From CBDBUR01 sp965212075 (GTDB taxonomy: Bacteria > Pseudomonadota > Alphaproteobacteria > JAPOUT01 > G958296285), in assembly GCA_965212075.1 (NCBI GenBank), contig OZ243043.1, forward strand, positions 1,364,001 to 1,428,000: a stretch of 64,000 nucleotides of DNA, given 5' to 3'. The notes under the pieces are model-generated. The model worked only from the letters and a program-made list of their open reading frames with translations, did no database searches and had not been told where the DNA came from. The first letter of the stretch is position 1. The number at the start of each line of letters is the position of its first letter. The translations under genes and the position numbers were made by a program. This document shows, in pieces, positions 43,602 to 49,938 of this stretch.

Positions 43602-45566
43602 TTAGGCGTTTCCTATCGTTTCGGTTATGTCCTCTTTTGTTTCATGTGAAACACCGGCCTTAACATAGACGAGCAGCGCCGCGAGCGCCGCCGGTGTGAT
43701 CCCATCGATGCGCGCCGCCTGCCCCAGCGAGGCCGGACGAATCAAAGCCAGTTTTTCGCGCGCTTCCATCGGCAGGCTGTTGAGGGCGGCATAATCCAAA
43801 TCCTGCGGCAGGCTGAGATTTTCCTCGCGCCGAAACCGGATAATATCAGCGCTCTGGCGTGCCAGATAGCCCTGATAGCGCGCCTGTGATTCAATTTCAG
43901 TGCGGATTCTGGGCGAGATTGCGGCCAAATCCGGCCAGATGGCGGCGAGCTTCGCCAATGTCATATCGGGCAAAGTGAGCAGATCCAAGACCGAGCGGCG
44001 GCGGCCATCTTGATTAACCAAAAATCCGCGCTTGACGGCCTGTGAGGGGGTCAGAGTTAAAGTTTCCACGAGGTTTTGCGCCTGAACCAGCTCTTGCTGG
44101 TATTTGCGCCAGCGCCCGATGCGCGCTACGCCGATAATTCCCTGCGCCAATCCCCATTCGGTGAGCCTCTGGTCGGCATTGCCCGGACGCAGATGAAGGC
44201 GATATTCGGCGCGCGCGGTGAACATCCGATAGGGCTCGCTGACGCCCTTTGTGACCAGATCATCGATCAAAACGCCGATATAGGCCTGCCCGCGGTCTAA
44301 TATGGCCGCAGGCGCCTCCAGAGCCGCCTGCGCCGCCAGCGCGGCCCGCGCCGCCAGCGCGGCCCGCGCCGCATTCAGGCCGGCCATCAGGCCTTGTGCG
44401 GCGGCTTCCTCATAGCCGGTCGTGCCATTGATCTGGCCAGCGAAATAAAGGCCTTTCAGCCGCTTCGTTTCAAGCGACGGATATAATTCACGTGGATCAA
44501 CATAATCATATTCAATCGCATAGCCCGGACGCAGAATCTTGGCCGCCTCAAGGCCGGGAATCGTCTCCAGAAAGGCCTTCTGGACACTTTCCGGCAAAGC
44601 CGTTGAAATGCCGTTGGGATAGATCGTGATATCCTCGCGCCCTTCCGGCTCAAGGAATATCTGGTGGCTTTCGGCATGGGCGAAGCGCGTGATTTTATCC
44701 TCTATGGACGGACAATAGCGCGGGCCGGTGCCGGAAATCTGCCCCGAATAGACCGGCGACAGATGAAGGTTCTCAGCGATGATTTTATGCGTCTTTTGAT
44801 TGGTTGCGGTCAAATGGCAATTCATCTGGTTTCGGGAGAGCGCGCGCGTCATCAAAGATAGAGGCTCGGGCAGCTCATCGCCGGGCTGGGGCGTGGTGCG
44901 CGACCAGTCAATCGTGCGGCCATCAAGGCGCGGCGGCGTCCCCGTCTTGAGCCGCGCCATCGCAAAGCCCTGCTGGTAGAGTCTGCGCGCCAGCCCGACC
45001 GCAGGCGCATCGCCATGCCGCCCCGCCGGATATTGCCGCTGCCCGATATGAATCACGCCGCGCAGAAAGGTGCCGGTCGTCAAAATCACCTGAGCAGCAT
45101 AAAATCTCCGCCCATCGGCGAGAACCACGCCCTCAACCTGATTTTGACCCGCCTGATTTTGGCCGGTCATGAGAATATCCTCGACAGCCCCCGCTCTGAT
45201 TTCAAGGCCTTTTTGCTGCGAGAGCAACGCGCGGATCGCTCGTTTATAGAGCCTGCGGTCGGTCTGGGCGCGAGGCCCTTGAACCGCCGGACCTTTGCGC
45301 CGGTTTAACAGGCGAAAATGCAGACCGGCCAGATCTCCGGCGCGCGCCATGAGGCCGTCTAGAGCATCAATTTCGCGCACCAGATGCCCTTTGCCAACCC
45401 CGCCAATCGCCGGATTGCACGACATTTCACCGATCGTCTCTATTTTGTGGGTCAGCAATAAAGTCGCAGCCCCCACCCGCGCCGAGGCCGCCGCCGCCTC
45501 ACAGCCCGCATGGCCGCCGCCAATTACGATTACGTCATATCTTTGGGACATCGTATTTTTGTTCAT
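43602..45566 (-). CDS. mnmG: tRNA uridine 5-carboxymethylaminomethyl modification enzyme MnmG
   Basis: 654 residues, longer than the usual 620-630. With MnmE it adds the cmnm5 group to U34 of tRNAs. Motifs: DVIVIGGGHAGCEAAAASAR FAD site, MSCNPAIGGVGKGHLVREID, GTFLRGVIHIGQ, and near the end LVTKGVSEPYRMFTARAEYR. Between GLMAGLNAAR and DRGQAYIGVLID an Ala-rich insertion (AALAARAALAAQAALE) is encoded by an 18-bp repeat. The 3' end contains a parS-like palindrome encoding VSHET. It is separated from mnmE by a 2.9-kb insert. Confidence 0.96.
   Translation of the reverse strand: MNKNTMSQRYDVIVIGGGHAGCEAAAASARVGAATLLLTHKIETIGEMSCNPAIGGVGKGHLVREIDALDGLMARAGDLAGLHFRLLNRRKGPAVQGPRAQTDRRLYKRAIRALLSQQKGLEIRAGAVEDILMTGQNQAGQNQVEGVVLADGRRFYAAQVILTTGTFLRGVIHIGQRQYPAGRHGDAPAVGLARRLYQQGFAMARLKTGTPPRLDGRTIDWSRTTPQPGDELPEPLSLMTRALSRNQMNCHLTATNQKTHKIIAENLHLSPVYSGQISGTGPRYCPSIEDKITRFAHAESHQIFLEPEGREDITIYPNGISTALPESVQKAFLETIPGLEAAKILRPGYAIEYDYVDPRELYPSLETKRLKGLYFAGQINGTTGYEEAAAQGLMAGLNAARAALAARAALAAQAALEAPAAILDRGQAYIGVLIDDLVTKGVSEPYRMFTARAEYRLHLRPGNADQRLTEWGLAQGIIGVARIGRWRKYQQELVQAQNLVETLTLTPSQAVKRGFLVNQDGRRRSVLDLLTLPDMTLAKLAAIWPDLAAISPRIRTEIESQARYQGYLARQSADIIRFRREENLSLPQDLDYAALNSLPMEAREKLALIRPASLGQAARIDGITPAALAALLVYVKAGVSHETKEDITETIGNA
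43638..43653. other. parS-like site 1 (inside mnmG 3' end)
   Basis: TGTTTCATGTGAAACA differs from the palindromic parS consensus TGTTTCACGTGAAACA by one central base. It is identical to the site at 46254-46269. It lies within mnmG and codes part of VSHETK. Position, about 13 kb from the origin candidate and 100 bp from parA, supports a role as ParB-binding site. Confidence 0.85.
44331..44372. repeat. 18-bp tandem repeat within mnmG
   Basis: CGCCGCCAGCGCGGCCCG is repeated exactly at 44331-44348 and 44349-44366, with degenerate flanks. It encodes the Ala-rich insertion in the MnmG C-terminal half. Confidence 0.9.
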
Positions 45567-45575
45567 TAAAGTTTA

Positions 45576-46238
45576 TCAACTCTGATCTAGCCCCATCTGC
45601 CAAAAATCGGCTTCAAGGCGGGTGGCGCGGGAGAAATGTTCGGAGAGCATATCAAACCGCGCCGGGGTCATGCGCTGCGCGGCGAGGTCATCCAATTGGC
45701 GGCAGGCCGCTTCGGCGACATTTTGATAATCCTCTGACGCATATTCCTCAATCCATTGGCGGTAGGGATTATCGGCCAGCGCGTTGGCGTGTTGGTGGGC
45801 GAGGGCCGCGCCGATCTCGGCATAGCCGACCACGCAGGGAGCAAGCGCCACCTGCAAATCCAGCAAATCACCGGCAAGCCCACATTCCAGCACATAGCGC
45901 GTATAGGCCATTGTCGCGCCCGATTCAGGAGTCTTTTCCATCCGGTCGGGATCAATCCCCCAGCCCGCGCATAATTTCCGGTGCAGCGCCATCTCGGTCT
46001 CCAAGATATTCACCACAGCCGAAGCCGCCTGCCTCATCTGCTCCAGCTCATCGCTCTTATAGACCGCCAGAGCATAAGCGCGCGCAAAATGCTTCAAAAA
46101 CAAATAATCCTGCACCAGATAATGCCGAAAAGCCGATTCCGACAAAACCCCCTCGCCCAGCTGTCGGACGAATTGATGCCGCGTATAGGCCTCCCAGACA
46201 TTTTTGTTAACTTCTTTTAACTGGTCAAATAGCAGCAT
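45576..46238 (-). CDS. tenA: Aminopyrimidine aminohydrolase TenA (thiaminase II)
   Basis: 220 residues. Hydrolyses aminopyrimidine thiamine-breakdown products for salvage. Motifs: FRHYLVQDYLFLKHFARAYA, the catalytic cysteine in ALAPCVVGYAEIG, and IEEYASEDYQNVAEAACRQL with the conserved Glu. The start ATG 46238 lies just below the second parS-like site. The neighbouring mnmG is transcribed in the same direction with nine bases between. Its location in the origin cluster is unusual. Confidence 0.93.
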   Translation of the reverse strand: MLLFDQLKEVNKNVWEAYTRHQFVRQLGEGVLSESAFRHYLVQDYLFLKHFARAYALAVYKSDELEQMRQAASAVVNILETEMALHRKLCAGWGIDPDRMEKTPESGATMAYTRYVLECGLAGDLLDLQVALAPCVVGYAEIGAALAHQHANALADNPYRQWIEEYASEDYQNVAEAACRQLDDLAAQRMTPARFDMLSEHFSRATRLEADFWQMGLDQS

Positions 46239-46253
46239 AAATTATTCCCTTCT

Positions 46254-46269
46254 TGTTTCATGTGAAACA
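46254..46269. other. parS-like site 2 (upstream of tenA)
   Basis: A second exact TGTTTCATGTGAAACA, 16 bp upstream of the tenA start and in the intergenic gap before the small lipoprotein gene. Two identical 16-bp palindromes in 2.6 kb make a chance origin unlikely. Confidence 0.85.
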
Positions 46270-46286
46270 GCGAAGAATTATATACT

Positions 46287-46601
46287 TTACCCGCTGTCTT
46301 TTGGTTTTTCGCTTTTTGGTTCTTTGCTTTTTGAATTTTTACATTTAATCACCAAAAAGCGATTTTCGTGAGGATGGGCTTTATCAATTATGTCGTAGCC
46401 CTGCGGACAGGCTTTCCCCGCTGAGCGATAGCAACTAGCCCAAGATCGAACAATTGCAATATCGCTAGTGATCACATCACCACAAGCGATACTAAGTCCT
46501 TTTGAACCATCTGGCAGAATAGTGTCTACAGCAGCAGTGGCACACCCTGACAGCAAAATGGCAATCATTAAAGCGCTGATATTAAATAATTTTTTTCTCA
46601 T
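46287..46601 (-). CDS. Small cysteine-containing lipoprotein, unknown
   Basis: 104 residues. A hydrophobic signal with lipobox ILLSGC is followed by SIACGDVITSDIAIVRSWAS and CYRSAGKACPQGYDII, giving several cysteines outside the lipobox that may form disulfides, and a charged KSKEPKSEKPKDSG tail with a short repeat. No family is recognised. It is the first gene of the insert that splits mnmG from mnmE. Confidence 0.7.
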   Translation of the reverse strand: MRKKLFNISALMIAILLSGCATAAVDTILPDGSKGLSIACGDVITSDIAIVRSWASCYRSAGKACPQGYDIIDKAHPHENRFLVIKCKNSKSKEPKSEKPKDSG

Positions 46602-46636
46602 TTTAATCCTTATTTATTATAAGACCAATTAAAAGA

Positions 46637-46659
46637 AATTATATATTTAACTCCCCCAC
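46637..46659. repeat. Left end of IS1595-like remnant (inverted repeat, 23 bp)
   Basis: Starts AATTATATATTTAACTCCCC; matches the inverted copy at 47632-47654 at 21 of 23 positions. It lies 50 bp before the transposase start. It brackets the transposase remnant, a small basic ORF and a tRNA gene. Confidence 0.7.
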
Positions 46660-46709
46660 ATGATTTTGCTATATTAGGGAGCCTTGAAAATAAAAACAAG
46701 GAGATAAAA

Positions 46710-47117
46710 ATGAGCAAAGGCAAGATCGGCCTTGTTGAGTTAATGGAGCTCTACCCAGACGAAGATGCCGCGAGAAACTATTTCATCAAACGCCTCTGGC
46801 TCGACGGAGCGATTTGCCCTCACTGCGGCCAGACGGATAAAATCACTGCTCGCAAAGATCATTATTTTCGCTGCCTGCCCTGCAAAAAAGATTTCACGAT
46901 CCGCACTGGCACGATAATGGAGCGCTCACATATTCCTCTGCGAAAATGGATTTTTGCCATGTATCTATTGCTGACAGCGCACAAAGGCATTTCTAGCCTT
47001 CAGTTGGCCAAAGAGATAGGCATCACGCAAAAGAGCGCGTGGTTCATGCTTAATCGCTTGCGCGAGGCTTGCGCTGATAAAGGGGTAAAGCTTGATGGTG
47101 TTGTTGAGGCCGACTAA
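46710..47117 (+). pseudogene. Truncated IS1595-family transposase
   Basis: 135 codons. The N-terminal zinc ribbon (CPHCG at 36-40, CLPCKKDF at 55) and helix-turn-helix (LQLAKEIGITQKSAWFMLNR) are typical of the ISXO2/IS1595 transposases, but the frame ends with GVVEAD followed by a stop exactly where the first Asp of the DDE catalytic domain is followed by ETYIGG in intact members. The whole catalytic core is missing. It cannot catalyse transposition on its own; a repressor or domesticated role is possible. The ribosome-binding site AAGGAG is good, so a truncated protein may still be made. Confidence 0.85.
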
Positions 47118-47240
47118 ATGAGCAAAAAGCGCCCACCAAAATTACCGCCGGAATTTGATTATGTTGTTGAGCAGATCATGTCTTATCGGCCAACAAGAAA
47201 AAAACGAAACAAAGGTAAAAAAGATTCAAAAAGAAAATAA
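47118..47240 (+). CDS. Small basic protein downstream of transposase remnant
   Basis: 40 residues, directly following the truncated transposase (its ATG abuts the stop). It starts MSKKRPPKLPPEFDYVVEQI and ends in a Lys/Arg-rich tail. The KLPPEFD pattern resembles small proteins sometimes seen next to IS1595-type transposases, but I am not certain. The high basicity suggests nucleic-acid binding. It could be only the 3' end of the original element. Confidence 0.5.
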   Translation: MSKKRPPKLPPEFDYVVEQIMSYRPTRKKRNKGKKDSKRK

Positions 47241-47386
47241 AAGCCCATAAGACAAAGTAATAGATTCAACAAAGTTGTATTTTTTTTATTTCTAGATATA
47301 GAATCCCGTTAACGATTCTAGGATCGTTAGATGAGGGGAGAGAGTCTACTTTCCACCGTCGATCTCTCTCTCTTCATCGCCTAACA
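47241..47386. other. Spacer with inverted repeats upstream of the class II tRNA
   Basis: Contains AACGAT-N6-ATCGTT (47312-47329) and a longer imperfect stem in which GTTAGATGAGGGGAGAGAG pairs with CTCTCTCTTCATCGCCTAAC ending just before the tRNA. No gene is seen. The hairpin directly abuts the tRNA 5' end. Confidence 0.6.
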
Positions 47387-47473
47387 GTGCGTGTGGCGGA
47401 ATTGGTATACGCAGGGGACTTATAATCTCCCGGTTAGCAAACTTTGTGGGTTCGAACCCCACCACGCACACCA
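47387..47473 (+). tRNA. Class II (Leu-type) tRNA with UAU anticodon
   Basis: 87 nt with encoded CCA. Acceptor GTGCGTG pairs with CACGCAC; discriminator base A73 as in tRNA-Leu; D arm GCG/CGC with GAATTGGTATA loop; anticodon arm GGGGA-CTTATAA-TCTCC (one G-U pair), so positions 34-36 read UAU; variable arm of about 15 nt with GTT/AAC stem; T arm GTGGG-TTCGAAC-CCCAC. The body matches the widespread tRNA-Leu(UAA) sequence, whose loop is CTTAAAA, differing at position 36. A UAU anticodon decodes AUA (Ile). It lies between the IS-like inverted repeats. Confidence 0.85.
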
Positions 47474-47631
47474 CCAATCTCACCACGCTCAAGAGAATCG
47501 CTTAACAAAAACGAATCACTTCTGCAACATCATGTTCATAGAATCAATATCTTGTGGATTTGTGAATCTCCTTATCTATACTTATGAATCTCGTGTATAT
47601 ATATGAATCTTGAAGTCAAAAAAATAAACAA

Positions 47632-47654
47632 GCGGGGGAGTTAACTATATAATT
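47632..47654. repeat. Right end of IS1595-like remnant (inverted repeat, 23 bp)
   Basis: GCGGGGGAGTTAACTATATA followed by ATT is the inverse complement of the left end at 46637-46659 with two mismatches. The bracketed segment is 1018 bp, a normal size for IS1595 elements. No matching 8-bp target duplication was seen outside the ends. Confidence 0.7.
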
Positions 47655-47730
47655 CCCCAAAAAATCTGGGTCTGCCTCTTGACTTTTGATTCGAAACCTA
47701 TCATATTGATAGTATGCAGGGTGGCTTAAA

Positions 47731-48033
47731 ATGTCAAAAATAATCCCTTTCCCGAAAAAAGAAATGTCCCCCTCGTTAGAAAAAGTTAGACGGCTAGCAA
47801 AATCTAAACATGGGATTGATCTATCTGATCACGCTCGCGAGCGCATGAAAGAACGGGATGTCTCGCAAAGACAGATTATGGAAGTTTTACAAAAGGGAGA
47901 TAAAGAAAAGGAGCCAGTAAAAGATGAACATGGAGCATGGCGACTCAAATTGAAAAGAAGGGTGGCAGGACGAACAACACAAGTTATTGTTGCTATTTAT
48001 GAAAACAAACTCATCGTCATCACGGTTATATAG
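47731..48033 (+). CDS. DUF4258-domain protein (candidate toxin)
   Basis: 100 residues. The DUF4258 signature is clear: SDHARERMKERDVSQRQIMEVL, then a WRLKLKRRVAGRTTQVIVAI and ENKLIVITVI strand pair. DUF4258 proteins resemble RelE/MqsR-type RNase folds and often occur in toxin-antitoxin-like pairs. The gene is followed 10 bp later by an HTH-domain gene. The catalytic residues are not proven. Confidence 0.8.
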   Translation: MSKIIPFPKKEMSPSLEKVRRLAKSKHGIDLSDHARERMKERDVSQRQIMEVLQKGDKEKEPVKDEHGAWRLKLKRRVAGRTTQVIVAIYENKLIVITVI

Positions 48034-48043
48034 GAAAATGAAA

Positions 48044-48487
48044 ATGGCTAATAAATATCACTACAAAGAATGCGGATTGGAAAATGTCTGGCTTCTCAAC
48101 GGATTTTATTTTTCAAGAACACCCTATGGCAAAACGGTGCGTATTGAAAATACAGAAGGCTTGCACAAAACCATAGGCTGTTTACTCGCCGAAGAGCGAA
48201 AAAAACTGAATGGCCGCGAATTTCGTTTTCTGCGGCATGAATTGACTATGTCGCAAAACACCCTCGCAAGCCTTTTTGGGATCGGCGCACAAACCATCGC
48301 ACGATGGGAAAAAAATGAAATAAAAATTCCCCGCGCAGAAGAGACGCTTATCCGCAAACTTTATCTTGAAAAAATGGGCAAGCGCGGCAGCATTAAAAAA
48401 TTGCTTGATGAAATCGCTGACCTTGAAGATAAGATAGATCGCCTCACCTTTGAAGAAAAAAATGATGTTTGGCGAATTGCTGCATAA
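48044..48487 (+). CDS. HTH-domain protein, probable antitoxin/regulator partner
   Basis: 147 residues from the ATG at 48044 (AGGA eight bases before). The N-terminal half (YHYKECGLENVWLLNGFYF) is typical of small transcriptional regulators paired with DUF4258 or MqsR-like toxins, and the middle has an XRE-type helix-turn-helix: FLRHELTMSQNTLASLFGIG, QTIARWEKNEIKIPRAEETL. The C-terminus is a coiled-coil helix. Genes in this order form type II-like modules in many plasmids and islands. Toxin-antitoxin activity is inferred. Confidence 0.75.
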   Translation: MANKYHYKECGLENVWLLNGFYFSRTPYGKTVRIENTEGLHKTIGCLLAEERKKLNGREFRFLRHELTMSQNTLASLFGIGAQTIARWEKNEIKIPRAEETLIRKLYLEKMGKRGSIKKLLDEIADLEDKIDRLTFEEKNDVWRIAA

Positions 48488-48525
48488 GCACGACTGAGGA
48501 AAGATTGATGGCGCTATGAGCTTTA

Positions 48526-49911
48526 TTATTTGCCGATGCAGAATTCGGCAAATAATTTGTCAAGCATATCCTCTACGCCCACCCGGCCCGTGATCCGCCC
48601 CAAAGCCGCCAGTGCTAGCCTCAAATCTTCGGCGAGCAGCTCTGGCGCTTCAGCTTGGTGCGCGCGGCTCAACGCTTGATGGCTCTCGGTCAGAGCCTCG
48701 CGGTGGCGCGCGCGGGTAATCAAGGGCGAGCTGTTCGCTCCGCACAGACTCGCGGCGCGCTGGGTCAATAGGACTAATAATTCCTCAAGGCCAGATTTTT
48801 TCTCAGAAGCCAAACTCATTCGGACATCAGCCCTAGGATAATCATGATAGACCTCGCCTGATAAATCTATCTTATTGACGATGACCAGATCATCAGCCCC
48901 CGCCATAGCCATGGACATGGACAAAACGCGGCGGTTGAGCGCCTCGCCGACATCCGCCGACAACATCACCAGACGCAGATCGGCAGCCTCTGCCGCCGCG
49001 CAAGCGCGCCGCACACCTTCCGCTTCAATCTCGTCGCCGGTGTCCCTCAACCCCGCCATGTCGCTGACGACAACCGGCCAGCCCGCCAAATCAAGCGCCA
49101 CCTCCAGCACATCGCGCGTCGTCCCCGCTTGCGGCGACACAATCGCCGCATCGCGCCTAGCCAGCGCGTTCAACAAAGTCGACTTCCCAACATTCGGCGC
49201 GCCTATAATCGCGATCTTGACCCCCAAGCGCAGACGCTCGCCGCGATGATCGTCGCGCAAATGAAACCCCATCTCTTGGCTGATTTCTTTAATCTTAATC
49301 AACAAATCCTTCAGCGCTGCCGCTTCATCTACTGCATTCGCCAATGCTTCATCGGGGAAATCCAGCCGCGCCTCAGCCTGCGCCAAAACACCCAGCAATC
49401 TCTCGCGCCAATTTTCATATAAAGCGCTCATCGCGCCGCCCATCTGCCGCACAGCCTGCCGCCTCTGCGCCGCCGTCTCGGCCGCCACCAGATCGGCCAG
49501 CCCCTCTATCTCGGCCAGATCGGCGCGTCCGTTCAAAAATGCGCGGCGCGAAAACTCCCCCGCCTCCGCCAAACGCAGATCAGGCAAACCGGCACACGCC
49601 GCAAGCAGCCCATCAATCACCGCCGCGCCGCCGTGAATATGAAACTCGGCAACATCCTCGCCGGTGAAACTCTTGGGCGCGGCAAAATAAATAACCAGCG
49701 CGTGATCAATGACCTCTTTTTCTTTTTCCTTTTCGTTTTTTTGAGGCATATAAAGCGCGCGCAGAACCACGCGCCGCGGCGGCGGCAGAGCCTGATCGGT
49801 TAAGCACTCTATCGCCGCGCCAGCCTGCGCGCCCGATAGGCGAACCACCGCAACGCCCGAGCGCCCGGTTGGCGTCGCGAGCGCATATATCGTATCCTTG
49901 CCGCTAGACAT
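48526..49911 (-). CDS. mnmE: tRNA modification GTPase MnmE
   Basis: 461 residues. N-terminal folate-binding domain (TIYALATPTGRSGVAVVRLS), GTPase domain with P-loop GAPNVGKSTLLNAL, G3 DMAGLRDT and G4 VNKID, and the C-terminal FAEFCIGK with the conserved Cys. Partner of MnmG. In most alphaproteobacteria mnmE and mnmG are adjacent; here the insert of tenA, lipoprotein, IS remnant, tRNA and DUF4258 pair lies between. It is convergent with the HTH gene. Confidence 0.96.
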   Translation of the reverse strand: MSSGKDTIYALATPTGRSGVAVVRLSGAQAGAAIECLTDQALPPPRRVVLRALYMPQKNEKEKEKEVIDHALVIYFAAPKSFTGEDVAEFHIHGGAAVIDGLLAACAGLPDLRLAEAGEFSRRAFLNGRADLAEIEGLADLVAAETAAQRRQAVRQMGGAMSALYENWRERLLGVLAQAEARLDFPDEALANAVDEAAALKDLLIKIKEISQEMGFHLRDDHRGERLRLGVKIAIIGAPNVGKSTLLNALARRDAAIVSPQAGTTRDVLEVALDLAGWPVVVSDMAGLRDTGDEIEAEGVRRACAAAEAADLRLVMLSADVGEALNRRVLSMSMAMAGADDLVIVNKIDLSGEVYHDYPRADVRMSLASEKKSGLEELLVLLTQRAASLCGANSSPLITRARHREALTESHQALSRAHQAEAPELLAEDLRLALAALGRITGRVGVEDMLDKLFAEFCIGK

Positions 49912-49938
49912 AACCGCAATATATCAGGAAAACTTTTT

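Noticed and set aside
47391..47606. 71-codon frame starting MWRNWYTQGTYNLP
   Set aside because: It is the translation of the class II tRNA gene; this type of frame is a well-known annotation artefact.
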